Below are positions 36,431-47,960 of a stretch of DNA of 64,000 bases, piece after piece. Position numbers and translations under genes: made by a program. Numbering within the stretch: the stretch's first letter is position 1; each line of letters begins with the position of its first letter. The stretch lies in NCBI GenBank assembly GCA_949825025.1, contig OX463778.1, positions 930,001-994,000 on the forward strand. The letters run 5' to 3'. Origin of the DNA: Siphlonurus alternatus. Taxonomy: Eukaryota > Arthropoda > Insecta > Ephemeroptera > Siphlonuridae. The notes below the pieces were generated by a model. The model did no database searches. It was not told the origin of the DNA and saw nothing but the letters and a program-made list of their open reading frames with translations.

Positions 36431-36660
36431 ATTTAAATTGGACAGGTAGTGTTACAATGTGTCCGGATATTAAGTCGCATACGAAGTTTTGATTAAATGC
36501 CAATTTTTTTGCGAGAAGTCCTGAGGCTCCTCGGTAAGTGAAAGGAAAAGTGCCACAGCGGTTGGTGCTTGTTCTCCAGTTGCTCTCTACTGCTAGCGCC
36601 TGGCGCCTTGTCGTACTACTAGCCCAGCCGGTCATCCAGCCTACTACCATATAAAGTGAA
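36431..36660. other. GC-rich patch with a plus-strand donor
   Basis: GCCTGGCGCCTTGTCG and GAGGCTCCTCGGTAAGTG. The latter contains a consensus donor (GT at 36534) on the plus strand. An ATG upstream would give a short frame (MPIFLREVLRLL) ending at that donor. A mirror-image 73-codon minus frame has no recognisable domain. This could be a small first exon, a promoter or neither. Confidence 0.25.
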
Positions 36661-39606
36661 CCACTTTTAAATATTTCAAGTCTGTCACTATACCTTGCGG
36701 TGGAACTAAATTAATTGTATCATTTTTATGTTTCACTTGAGTTATTTAAAAATAAATAGATATTGATTTTTCTAATTGACGCAAAAAGTCTAAACAAAAC
36801 TAATTAAAATATTTGTTTACCTGTATACAAAGTACAATACAATGCAAAAATAAGAATCCCAGGCTCTCCAAGAGTAATTTACCATAATTATTAAAAAAAA
36901 ACTATAGCAAAAATACTAATCACTGCAGACTATGAAGTTAGTTGGTTAAATATTCATCATGTTATATAATTTTTTTCGAACTTAGAAGGTTACTTACGTT
37001 GTTAGAATTCACTACATTATAATTGTGTAATATAATCACATTTTATATTTAAATATCGATTCACTGCAAAGTAGACTATAGTTACTTAATTTGATAGTAA
37101 ATGTAGTAAACGTGTGTGTCTTGAATCAGACATGCTAATTTATATAAATACTAAATTGCTTTTAACTATAAACGTGATTTCATTGCTGGGAAAACATTGC
37201 AACTAATATTTAATAAAAATGTAGAGCACAATACAGCTTTTATGATCAATTTGATTGTGTTTGAGAAACGAGTCTAAAGTTAAATTAGTATTTAATTTTG
37301 ACTTTACGAGAAAAAATACTATAATTTATATATACTATGTGCGGTTCACATACAAATGTTTTGCATTGCTTCTGGCGATGGTCAACTTACTTCCACGGTT
37401 CATGGTGAATTTATCTATACTTATATGTAGTAATTCTTGCCATTTCACTTTCGCTTTATGTACGTTTTAGACACAATCAAAATAAACCTTGTTATACAAT
37501 GCTTTAACAACAATATAATGTTACCCTATATAATTCTTATTGTCCTAAGTTAAGGTAAATTAAGATCATAAATTTTTTTATACTTATGTTTTCAATGAAA
37601 AACAGTTATACAACATTATTTAATGTAGGTCTTTTAAAGTCGAAAGTAATCTATGCAATATTATACTCCTTCTGATGGTATAAATTGATATGATATGATA
37701 AGTCAACTAATAATATTTATGTAATAAATATTAAGCATGTGATTTGTTATTTGTTGCATGTAACACCAGCACCTGGATGCAATAGAACTAGTTCTATGTC
37801 CTGCAGCCTTTTTTAACTGATCGTATATGCTTACCTAACCCTTATATACCTATAGATATTACTATGCGTGTTACATAAAATAATATATAAACAAGTGATG
37901 TGATATGAAGTTTATTAAGTGCATAATTTATAAAATAAAATGCCAGAAGCTATAAAATCTTGAAATAGAGAGTATGAGTATTAGACACATTCCTATTTTG
38001 CATTGCTGCAGCTCTAATTATTCTGATAGAATGTGTGATATAATAATCGTAATATTGCTGTTGATGCTTATATATGGTAGCCAGCTGTCTCTGCTACTTA
38101 CAACATTGGACAGTTTCCAAGTCTTGTGATGCAATGCACCGACTGGTCCTGTCTTCCTGTCTCAGTGAGATATAAATTTTATGTTTGCAATTATTTCAGA
38201 AATGTGGTTTATTATTTTGTAATTTATCTTAAATCTCTGGCTTAACATTGCTCCTCAATATCAGTGTAGTGAATATTAACACATATACAAATTAATATTA
38301 ATTTTACAACAACTCAGATAATCTGGAGCAACGTTTTGTGACATTTATCAAAAGAAACTTTCAGTTATAATTTTCCTTAAAGGGAAGAATTAAGAAATCA
38401 CTAAATATACTTCTGCTTTGTATCATAAAAAAAAGTTGACGCATTCGTGCGACTTTGATTGATGTCTTTCTTTTGTGTACTTATGTTGCGTGTTAGCTTC
38501 CAATTTTGTAAAAAAAATAAATAAATAAGGTAAATATGAAATTTGCAATGTAACTTTGTACAAATTATGCTAAAAGTACAACTCGTTTTACCTTGAGAGA
38601 TTTAGGGCATTTACAACAAAATTAAAATATACTTTGATTTTTTTTTTTTTACCAACCTGACATTTCATGCAGCAATTTATGGAATTTTCAACTTAAAAAA
38701 ATATATTATGTTAATTTATTTTTAATTTGAATATGAACTGTCAAATGTGATCAATACAAAAAGCGGCTGAAGATATGAGATATTTATTTTTTTTTCCAGC
38801 CTACATCTTTAACTGTCTAAATAGTTAATAAGATAAAAAATATTCTGACATTAAAACACTAAATCATTTTTCTTTTATTTTTATAATTAAATTATCTACG
38901 AATCTACGACGATGATCTCTAGAAAAGTTGCTTACTGCACAGTTTGTAGTAATAAATTATGAACACAACAATCTCTAGTTTACGGTTTAATCATACCAAT
39001 AAAGACTGGTATGATGTAAATATTGTATATCGATCGTAATTGTCTACATGTTTTAGAGTGGTTTTATGTTCAATTTCTCTCTGGAGTCATGCTTCAATAC
39101 ATGAAAGGCGTTCAAACCACTTCCTTGCCATATAAAATTATCAATTTTTTTTTTCTAGGTACTGTATACATTTGCAGTCAATTCTCAACACTCTCACATC
39201 TCCATTCTTTTCTTTTTAAATGCATTTAAAGATTTAATACGCTATTATTAAGTACAATAGATCTAATAATCTCACCATTTTATTTGTATAAAATGAAATT
39301 ATTTATTATTAAATATCATATTTTCTTGCACATTAATAAATATTTTACTGACCGCAACATATCATGATGCTGAACTTTTACTATTGTTCATAAGGTTCCA
39401 GTCATATACCACGTGTAAATTACAGACTACAGTATTTTTTTTTTTTTTTTTTCAAACAACCTGGTTATAAAAAATATTACAATAAAAATGTGTATCACTG
39501 TAATTTTGCTGGTAATATACTTTGCTAAAATTAAAGGAGAGAAAAAAAAAAAACACAAAACAAAAAACAATAATAATAATAAACAAATTTACACGATACG
39601 CTCTAT
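36661..39606. other. AT-rich intergenic sequence
   Basis: About 3 kb without supported genes. A 19-bp T run lies near 39434-39452. A mildly GC-rich patch at 38080-38165 (TAGCCAGCTGTCTCTGC) has no open frame. Confidence 0.4.
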
Positions 39607-39612
39607 TTTATT
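39607..39612 (-). terminator. AATAAA poly(A) signal on minus strand
   Basis: TTTATT on the plus strand, 165 bases past the stop codon of the candidate terminal exon at 39778. The hexamer is common in AT-rich DNA, so its weight is modest. Confidence 0.25.
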
Positions 39613-39777
39613 TCACACTCTTTACTTTTTAAAGAAAAATCAGTACTGATAATGAAGGAGAAAGGAGAGATGCTAGTTTTGGAATAAAAGCGTTGGTATA
39701 ATTGGTGCGTTTATCACGTTTAGCATACGTAATGAAGGGCGCGAGAAGATACTGGATCACGCCCTAGCTCCTGGTCC

Positions 39778-39898
39778 CTAGAAAGTGTCATCACAAACAT
39801 AATGATTGTTGTTGTACGTTATTGGAGTGCCCGGCGGTCTTTCATTTCTTTTTCCTGCTGTAGGAGGAGAACCTCGCCCCGGCTTTCTCTGAATTTCC
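39778..39898 (-). CDS. Candidate terminal coding exon, gene unknown
   Basis: The minus-strand frame ends EIQRKPGRGSPPTAGKRNER then PPGTPITYNNN and VCDDTF-stop. This Pro/Gly/Arg-rich stretch looks coding and is more GC-rich than the upstream part of the same frame. Three acceptors could start it: TAAATTCAG at 39899, AAATTCAG at 39889, and the best pyrimidine tract, TTCTCCTCCTACAG, giving a start at 39857. A poly(A) signal follows. No upstream coding exon was found, although a TATA-driven first exon lies on the same strand at 42.7-42.9 kb. The family is not recognised. Confidence 0.28.
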
Positions 39899-41160
39899 CT
39901 GAATTTACAATTGAGATACTTCAAATCTTTTGTTTTAGATCGTATGAAATAACAAAACTCAATTAAACAAAAGAAGTGCCGAGGAGATTTGTTTTGATCA
40001 TTTTCAATAAAGTGTACTAGAAACATTTTCTTAACTCATATCAAGCTCGTATAACTTAAATATGATTTATAAATTTAAATGTGTATTGATAATTTATTGC
40101 ATCACATTATGTAATAGTTTTATTTAATAATTAACAGTCAGCACAATATATAAATTACTTAATATAACTTGAAGCAAAATTAATTCATTGTTTTATTTAT
40201 TTTTTTTTCTACACGTACAGTACACCACGAAAATTTTAAAATCCTAATAAATCTATTGAAAATGGAAGAAAAATCTACTAATAATTTATAGAGACGATTA
40301 GAAAGCATAATAAATAAACCAGTATAATATATACTTAATAATCTAGCTTGTATACCGTGATATTAAACGTTTAAGTGCTTAGAAGTGGTAATTCAATCCC
40401 TGTATTATTATTATATATTTTCATTTTTCTTCATTTTTATTCAGGGTCAGTACAGCATTTTACTTCCATATTATAATTTTATTGCTCAATTATAAAGTTA
40501 ATAACTATTTTGAGATGCTTTTATACCACGGATGTTTTACATTAAATTTTGTTATAAATTTAATGTTACCCCCAAGCACTTGCATTGTGATGAGAAAAGT
40601 TTATCCAGTCGGTGATGTGTCTTATAAAATTAAGGACATCGATAGTTAGCCGTTGTTGATCACATGAAAAGTCGTGGTATTGTTTTAATGATTCTGTATT
40701 CTGATTTTTTTTTTTTTTTTTTTTTTTAATAATTGACGAATCTCTTTACATAATACAACAATATTGCATCGTATATATTGTTCTTATTTTTGCATAATTA
40801 TATTTCAACATATTCAGTGATGTAATTGCAAATGTATTTGTTCAGTAAATTGTTTATATTTTAAAACTAAAAGTCTGTTTTGTAACCCTTAGCCACAGTT
40901 GTGGTTGAAACTCAACACGTGCAAGCCCTAAAATATTTTACTTGTCCATTTGTTAGTTTCTTTTTCTGGTATACTCTTGTTGAATTGTTATAATATACTA
41001 TTTGTAAATTTATATCTATATAGATAAATTTGATCATAAAATTTCTGTCCTCGCTCTAAATTTTATTATTATAATGTTGCAACAAAAATAGTACGTAAAT
41101 TCAGGTTCAATGTTTTCTATCTTTTTTCATTCAAAAATTGAAACGCGAACTGAGAGACAT

Positions 41161-41163
<3 letters not shown>
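39899..41163. other. AT-rich sequence
   Basis: Contains a 23-bp T run at 40705-40727. No exon recognised. If the 39.8 and 42.7 kb fragments belong to one gene this would be intron. Confidence 0.4.

Positions 41164-41251
<88 letters not shown>
41164..41251. repeat. (TA)n microsatellite, about 88 bp
   Basis: Uninterrupted alternating A and T. Open frames of repeated Ile-Tyr across it are artefacts. Confidence 0.95.
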
Positions 41252-41254
<3 letters not shown>

Positions 41255-42019
41255 TCATTATCCAGGATGTCTTGAAAGACAATTTCAGGGATTTAAAATA
41301 ATTTCCAGTATACAATATAATAATATAATCATATCAATGCTGTTATTCGGCTTTGACCATTTGACTATTTAAACCAACTATACCGTATTCCTATTAGTAT
41401 TAGGTATATAAATATTGTAATAAAGACCGATTTTCATCATTGAGTGGTCACGGTAATAACAAACAATGTATCCGTCCCACGGTACATGATGATATAATCA
41501 TCAATTCATGTCCATCAGAGAATTATTATCATTGCCTCCACTGCATATTTCGTGAGCAATATATAAGTGAGAATTGCCTCACTATATAATACGTGTTGCA
41601 CATGCAATTGTATAATGCAACGAGATGACACCATAGGATAAATTTTAATTTAAATGACTCCTTATAAATACATTATAAATATTAGTGTTTATTTATTCTT
41701 CGTGATACTATAATAAATTGCATCTAATAATATATTCTGTTATGCAGTAATATTTCGAAAACTATACGAACAATGACAATTGTATATTCACAAATTAAAT
41801 AGGTATTTTTTCTTCTTCTATCATTTACAATATTTACATCATCATCAGAATTTTGATTAAAATGATGATTCATAAGTTCTTCACAATACACCGAGCACTT
41901 TAATGCAGTACTTGGTTAGATAATCTGAATTATATTTAGATGGTCGTGAGGTTGATCTCAGCACTCCGTATTTTATCCGAATTGTGATACTACTGAAACA
42001 AATACTTTAAAGTGAAAGG
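41252..42019. other. AT-rich sequence
   Basis: No gene-like content. Confidence 0.4.
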
Positions 42020-42208
42020 CGATTGACATCATGCGGGTATTTACCGACCAGCGGAGCTTAAGTTTTCATGGTTCCCTCAGTCACAGCTATGAATACTAGG
42101 ATTAACTGCGATTGACATCATGCGGGTATTCTCTATTATTTACCGACCAGCGGAGCTTAGGTTTTCATGGTTCCCTCAGTCACAGCTATGAATACTAGGA
42201 TTAACTGC
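42020..42208. repeat. Tandem duplication of an 89-bp block
   Basis: The block CGATTGACATCATGCGGGTA to CTAGGATTAACTG occurs at 42020-42108 and again at 42109-42208. The second copy has an 11-bp insertion (TCTCTATTATT-like). Otherwise the copies differ at about one base, so the duplication is recent. Confidence 0.9.
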
Positions 42209-42480
42209 AATGATCGCTTGCCTTCTTTAGTTTGGAAGTAAAATTTACAAAGTCATTTGAAGAAGTGATCGTTTAGATCGGGTCTACAATGAATTGGGAA
42301 GTTAAATTTTAAACAAGGCACTTGCGGTTTAAGATAATTTGAATAAAATTAATTAAAAACTTTGTAAAATAATTTTGGCTTCTACATCAATCAACTCGAA
42401 TCTCTCTGTCTTTGTGATTTCTTAATGTTTCTAACTATAGTAAATATATCATTTAATTGTATATTGTTATGTATATCATA
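42209..42480. other. AT-rich sequence
   Basis: Nothing recognised. Confidence 0.4.
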
Positions 42481-42691
42481 ATTATATTAATTCAAAATTC
42501 TGAATGCCGTTTGAATGGACGGCGGTGCTTTCTTGGGAGCGTGAGCGTCTAGTCGTGATGGTGATAATATATATGTTGCGACAAGCTCAGTAGCTCGGGT
42601 TGCATCCATGTGGTATCGATGTGATGCATACAGGTAGGGTGGACGGAAGTACCATGCTTGATGTCGGTGAGATCTCTTGGTACTTGCTTAC

Positions 42692-42875
42692 CTTGCTGGT
42701 GCACAGGGCGGCAGCAAAGACCAGCAAGCAGTCACTTAGTTAAGTACGCGAGCAAGCCAACCAACCAGCCACGCACTTTCTCCCTATTCCTCGAGAAACG
42801 AGCACAAAAAATCTTCAGGCTGCTGCTGCTGCTGCTGCAAAAGAAGTGGTCCACTACTAACAGAATCAAAATAAG
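42692..42875 (-). other. Candidate non-coding first exon
   Basis: On the minus strand this GC-rich stretch starts about 30 bases past a TATA box (42901-42907) and ends at a near-consensus donor, CACCAGCAAG|GTAAGC (last exon base 42692). All three frames contain stops, so it is read as 5' untranslated sequence. The first ATG (CTCATGGCC) gives only a four-codon upstream frame. A (CAG)n run of six lies inside at about 42821-42838. The coding part of the transcript is not identified; the candidate terminal exon near 39.8 kb is one possibility. Confidence 0.35.
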
Positions 42876-42900
42876 GCCATGAGCTGGCTGCAGAGTGGTT

Positions 42901-42907
42901 CTTTATA
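42901..42907 (-). promoter_or_regulatory. TATA box (TATAAAG)
   Basis: TATAAAG on the minus strand between two GC-rich blocks. It is placed about 30 bases before the start of the candidate exon ending at 42692. Confidence 0.4.
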
Positions 42908-43090
42908 GTGTGTACATGCGGGATGTCGCTCGATCTTGGTGACGGAGATACCCGCGAGCAAAGGGCGGCGAACGTGTGGGTGCTCTAATACCTGCGGGGT
43001 ACACAACACAAGGCGCTCGTCATGTGACGTAATATCTTGCGAGAAGTCCTCGTCAAACCGATGATCAAAATCAATCATTGCACAAGTAAT
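42908..43090 (-). promoter_or_regulatory. GC-rich upstream promoter region
   Basis: Lies directly upstream of the TATA box on the minus strand. It carries CCCGCGAGCAAA (42951-42962, shared with the 15.2-kb island), GGGCGGCG, and a CRE-like GTGACGTAA near 43024. A 76-codon minus frame overlaps it (MIDFDHRFDEDFSQDI) but ends without a good donor. Confidence 0.35.
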
Positions 43091-43203
43091 GTTCAATACA
43101 GTACATCTTATGTTAGGGACATGATTATAAAATTTAGAATTGATAACATTTTTAAAAAAACATAAATTGTACTAATTTTATCAAGTTCTGGTTGTACATT
43201 GTA

Positions 43204-43432
43204 CACACTAAATTTTTAGATACTTACTACAAGGACAATTTTTGTACTTTTATTGACTCTGTTTATTCAGTACAAAATTTGTACTTAGAAAAAGTACTGA
43301 ATTCAGCTAGGATAAAAAAAGTACTGAAATGGGGTTTCAGTACATAAAAATGTACTTTTATTGACTCTACTTTTCCAGTACATAAAAAATACTGGTTTTA
43401 TTCAGCATGTTTTTTGTACTGACTTTTCTGAA
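43204..43432. mobile_element. CACACTAAA-family element, degenerate
   Basis: Begins CACACTAAATTTTTAGATAC, as at 23832. It then holds several CAGTAC/GTACTG pairs and two copies of GTACTTTTATTGACTCT. The right end is not clear. Confidence 0.55.
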
Positions 43433-43616
43433 AGAAAAAAATGCTTACATATTTAAAATTATGATTAATATTTATTTCAAAACACTATTACAATTTATTT
43501 TAATTTAAAATACAAAAAAAATTAAAGTAGCTGTCAAAAAAACATTATATAACATGTCGTTATTATAATTTTTGTCTACAGCTGCAGCATATTTAATTTA
43601 CACTCGGACAGCTATA

Positions 43617-43619
<3 letters not shown>

Positions 43620-43702
<83 letters not shown>
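43620..43702. repeat. (TA)n microsatellite, about 83 bp
   Basis: Pure alternating TA followed by AAGGTG. Confidence 0.95.
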
Positions 43703-43706
<4 letters not shown>

Positions 43707-44826
43707 GTAATGGCTATTATTCAGTAGATTACAGCAATATATTATATATGTTATAATTAAGATTAGTGAAAATTCTTGTGAATAACCCGTAGGGTAAAAT
43801 GTTGCTGAGTAACCATGTTAGGGATATAATTATACTGTGTATGTAATTACAATATTAATAATTAATCATTAATTCAAGAAAAATTTAGAGCGATTGAATT
43901 AATAAGCATTGATTCACTTCAGAGAACTGTTTTGCTTAAGGATCTCACATTAACTTGTGCGCTTCATATTTCACTGAAGACACTGATTTATAATCCTTTC
44001 AATCTTCAACCCTGTTTCAACTCGCATAATAATCTTTACACTAACAACGACAATCAATGTAGTAAAAGAACATTTTTGCATTTTTAATCTGTTTAATTCA
44101 ACCAAGCTTCATTTATTATTTTTGTTTTTTAACAACAGGGTTCACTATATGTATAGTTACGTGGACGTTAACATTAGCTTAGCGTTAAAGCAAGTCTCCG
44201 CAGGTGGGAAAACATTACATTACTTTCAAAAATATGCTGTTACATCAAATTAAAAATGTAGGAGGTGTTGTTTAATATAGTCTCGAGATTCCAAGCAATA
44301 TGATATTCTTTCTTTCAGACACAATGAAAAAAAGCTAATTATTAATATGACAAAAGCCATCATGCCATTCATGTGCCAAAAGTTAATTTCACACTTCAAT
44401 AAAGTAGTTATTTATGCCTCTACAAACCTTACTTGAAATATATTATACTAAATCCTAAAGATTTCCTAATGTATAATATCTAATTGGTACAAAAGTTTTA
44501 AATTTAATATCCACTGAATACAATAGATAGTATGAAAAAAAAGTGTAGCCAGTGGAACACAGCATTATTATCTTCCTTTTCGATAAAATTAACAGTGCTG
44601 ACTTGACCTTTGAGGCAGTTATTAATTCCTGCAGCAGGAATCCTAGCTCAAGAGAATGAGTATAATTAATACCTCTGCTAAATCAATCCCACAAAGTCTG
44701 GTCAGCAGAGCAAGTTACCATATATATAATTATATATATCATATATATTATATAATATATATAATATATTATATAATATATAATAATAAATACATATTAT
44801 TATATCATAAGTATCATATATATGTG
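43703..44826. other. AT-rich sequence
   Basis: Ends in an imperfect TA-rich stretch (44718-44825) immediately before the hAT-like MITE. No gene recognised. Confidence 0.4.
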
Positions 44827-44834
44827 CTCTGTAC
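44827..44834. repeat. 8-bp target-site duplication, left
   Basis: CTCTGTAC, identical to 45048-45055. Confidence 0.92.
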
Positions 44835-45047
44835 CAAGGTTGGCTTTATACAGGTTAAGCCTCCGATTTGACCAATGTTCATGGGCTTAGCCAATCAGAT
44901 TCAAGTATTCCAGGACCCATCGTGCCGCGAAACTTTGAATGCGCCCATGATGCAATGCTATTTTTTTAACTTTCGCGGTGCAATGGGTCCTGGAAATAGT
45001 GGAAAAATGACGCACGACCTGGCTTAACCTGTATAAAGCCAACCTTG
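44835..45047. mobile_element. hAT-like MITE, 213 bp, with 27-bp TIRs and 8-bp TSDs
   Basis: Starts CAAGGTTGGCTTTATACAGG and ends with the exact complement. The terminal repeats match for 27 bases. An 8-bp duplication, CTCTGTAC, flanks it on both sides. The combination of 8-bp duplication and a CA-start terminus points to the hAT superfamily. A second inner palindrome (GGACCCATCGTGCCGCGAAA with TTTCGCGGTGCAATGGGTCC) lies in the centre. No transposase is encoded, so it depends on an enzyme elsewhere. Confidence 0.92.
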
Positions 45048-45055
45048 CTCTGTAC
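45048..45055. repeat. 8-bp target-site duplication, right
   Basis: CTCTGTAC, partner of 44827-44834. Confidence 0.92.
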
Positions 45056-45645
45056 ATTAATTGATGTCTGATATATAAGCCTTAATGATAATAATAACAT
45101 ATAAAAAAATTGCCTCGGAAACATCAACAACCGAGGCAATACTGATTCTGACTTAAACCGCAAATAATATGGCATCACAAGTTATGGTTGAGTGAATAAA
45201 TAGATATATTATGGAAATAAAGATCCCTCAAACCATTATTATTTGTGTGTTCCTGCTTAAAGACTTAAAAATTTTTGAAAATTTGTCAAATACACGCTGT
45301 ATACGAATCACAAAAAAGAAAATATTAATTATTAAAATCTGTACTAATATTTATAAGTAATTGAGTTTAGTAAATTTTGAACATAAAAATTAAAAACAAA
45401 TTTATGGCCATTGCTTATATTATTTGCAATTCATAAAGATTAATCCATTATTTTATATATTTCTTCATAATAATTAATGTGTAAATTTCTTTACAATTAC
45501 TATATATAGGTAGAGTAATAGTTATTTTTACGTTTTTAACTTTTCATATCCTTATTATTATCCTGCCAAATGAAAAAAGAATTTTGAGGCCTTAAAAAAA
45601 AAAAAAAAAAAAAAAAAACAATCCATATTGCCACTGATGTACAAT
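45056..45645. other. AT-rich sequence with A run
   Basis: A run of about 24 A at 45595-45618. Nothing else recognised. Confidence 0.4.
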
Positions 45646-45758
45646 CCTCGCCTCTGAAAAGTTCTCTTCTGCGGTCTTGTTAATCATCATGTCCAGTAAA
45701 AATAACACAGGGCATGGTGATTAACAAGGCTGCAAAAGAGAACTTTTCAGAGGCGAGG
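45646..45758. mobile_element. Small inverted-repeat element, about 113 bp
   Basis: CCTCGCCTCTGAAAAGTTCTC pairs with its complement at the right end, continuing inward through CTTGTTAATCA / TGATTAACAAG with a few mismatches. The loop is about 25-30 bp. No coding capacity. Confidence 0.78.
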
Positions 45759-46380
45759 AGTGTCAATGGACAATATATTACTTACTGCATAAGAAGCTTT
45801 TTAACTTTAAATTCAATTCTTCACCACAGAGATCATTGTCATAACAATTTAATTTTATATTTTAAAGTCTTACACTTTGTTTATGCACTTTTGTTAATGA
45901 ATGCATTATAGTATATAACACATTATTTTCTGGCAATGGACTATCATATATATATATAGTTCATTGCTTAATTGCTTTGCAATGGATTGCTAAACAAAAA
46001 GGGAATGTGTGCATGATTGTAAAAAAATTAGATCAAATGTTATATAAGAACCAGTCCCTTGAATTTAATGCATTGCTCAAATATTTATGGATGTCTTTAA
46101 AAAAGAGCAAATGAAAAACAATTAAATGATTAATATGCCTGCACAATGATAAAGCAAAATATTAAAAAATAGACATCAGACAAATTAAAATACAATTAAC
46201 CTAGCTATATCTTAAACCTTTTTACTACAAGTTAGAAAGGCAAGTACATTGAAAAGACTGAGAATACAAGCAAGATGTGGTTTAAAGAGAAATGCAATTG
46301 TGTAACATTAAAAAAATGTTACACAATGGATAATAACTAAATGTTTGTAATATTTTGACTTGCTGATCTAGTATTATATG
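45759..46380. other. AT-rich sequence
   Basis: Holds a perfect hairpin at 46298-46326 (TTGTGTAACATT, five A, complement). No gene seen. Confidence 0.4.
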
Positions 46381-47960
46381 TGTGTCCTCTTTAGACTGCA
46401 GGGTTCTCCTTATGGCAGACTAGGGTTGACTTCTATCAGCTACAGTAACCTGTAAAAAGTTATTGTATAAATTTTACAGCACAGAAGGTAGAAATGTAAC
46501 AATAAATGTGTTGGCACAGAATAATGAATGTTCACTGCGGCAGGCTAGAAGCAGCTGCAATAACAGAGGTAAGTATTGTCAGCAGCCTCGGTCCTCCACA
46601 GCAGATCATCAGTCCTGCAGACAAACATGTAAGTAAGTTCCTTAATATCTTCATGGTCACTGCGGCAGGCTAGAAGGAGCTGTAATAACACGGGTAAGTA
46701 TTGTCAGCAGCCTCGGTCCTCCACAGCAGATCATCAGTCCTGCAGACAAACATGTAAGTAAGTTCCTTAATATCTTCATGGTCACTGCGGCAGGCTAGAA
46801 GGAGCTGCAATAACACGGGTAAGTATTGTCACCAGCCTCGGTCCTCCACGGCAGATCATAAATCCTGCAGACAAACATGTAAGTAAGTTCCTTAATATCT
46901 TCATGGTCACCGCGGCAGGCTAGAAGGAGCTGCAATAACACGGGTAAGTATTGTCACCAGCCTCGGTCCTCCACGGCAGATCATAAGTCCTGCAGACAAA
47001 CATGTAAGTAATTTCCTTAAAATCTTCATGGTCACTGCAGCAGGCTAGGAAGAGCTGCAATAACCGTGGAGGACCGAGGCTGCTGACAATACTTACCTTT
47101 GTTATTGCAGCTCTTCCTAGCCTGCCGCAGTGACAATGAAGATATTAAGGAACTTACTTACATGTTTGTCTGCAGGACTTATGATCTGCTGTGGAGGACC
47201 GAGGCTGCTGACAATACTTACCCGTGTTATTGCAGCTCCTTCTAGCCTGCCGCAGTGACCATGAAGATATTAAGGAACTTACTTACATGTTTGTCTGCAG
47301 GACTTATGATCTGCCGTTGAGGACCGAGGCTGCTGACAATACTTAATTACCTGTATTATTGGCAATAACACGGGTATTGTCACCAGTTTCGGTCCTCCAC
47401 GGCAGATCATAAGTCCTGCAGACAAACATGTAAGTAAGTTCCTTAATATCTTCATGGCAATAACACGGGTATTGTCACCAGCCTCGGTCCTCCACGGCAG
47501 ATCATAAGTCCTGCAGACAAACATGTAAGTAAGTTCCTTAATATCTTCATGGTCACCGCGGCAGGCTAGAAGGAGCTGCAATAACACGGGTAAGTATTGT
47601 CACCAGCCTCGGTCCTCCACGGCAGATCATAAGTCCTGCAGACAAACATGTAAGTAAGTTCCTTAATATCTTCATGGTCACCGCGGCAGGCTAGAAGGAG
47701 CTGCAATAACACGGGTAAGTATTGTCACCAGCCTCGGTCCTCCACGGCAGATCATAAGTCCTGCAGACAAACATGTAAGTAAGTTCCTTAATATCTTCAT
47801 AGCTACTGCGGCAGGCTAGAAGGAGCTGCAATAACACAGGAAAGGAACGTCAGTAGCCTCGGTCCTTCACGGTAGATCATTATATAGGTCTGCAAACAAA
47901 CCAACAAGTAAGTTCCTTAATACTTGTCAGTCATGGTCATATGCGGCAAACTAGTATGTA
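46381..47960. repeat. 125-bp tandem repeat array with an inverted block
   Basis: The marker AAACATGTAAG recurs at 46623, 46748, 46873 and 46998, exactly 125 bp apart. The block 47064-47350 holds two units in the opposite orientation (CTTACATGTTT at 47157 and 47282, again 125 apart). The forward orientation resumes at 47424, 47519, 47644 and 47769, where one interval is cut to 95 bp, and fades into degenerate copies to about 47950. A degenerate copy may also lie at 46395-46460. Units are about 95% alike, so the array is young. Each unit carries two GTAAGT and two TGCAG strings, which make it look exon-like. But 125 is not a multiple of three and units carry stops, so repeated coding is unlikely. 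The 102-codon minus frame at 47279-47587 is an artefact. Confidence 0.93.

Noticed and set aside
42080..42108. Possible SINE fragment, sharing CCCTCAGTCACAG with the SINE body
   Set aside because: The match is only about 13 bases and flanking sequence does not follow the SINE. It is treated as part of the 89-bp tandem duplication.
42866..43096. 76-codon minus frame (MIDFDHRFDEDF...) as a first coding exon
   Set aside because: It overlaps the GC-rich promoter upstream of a TATA box, has only a weak GTATTA donor, and has no recognisable homology. It is kept as a note within the promoter entry.
47279..47587. 102-codon minus-strand open frame in the tandem array, with a stretch (LLLACRGDHEDIKEL) that recalls an ankyrin repeat helix
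   Set aside because: It crosses repeat units and an inverted block. The 125-bp unit shifts frame every copy and carries stops, and the similarity is limited to a few residues.
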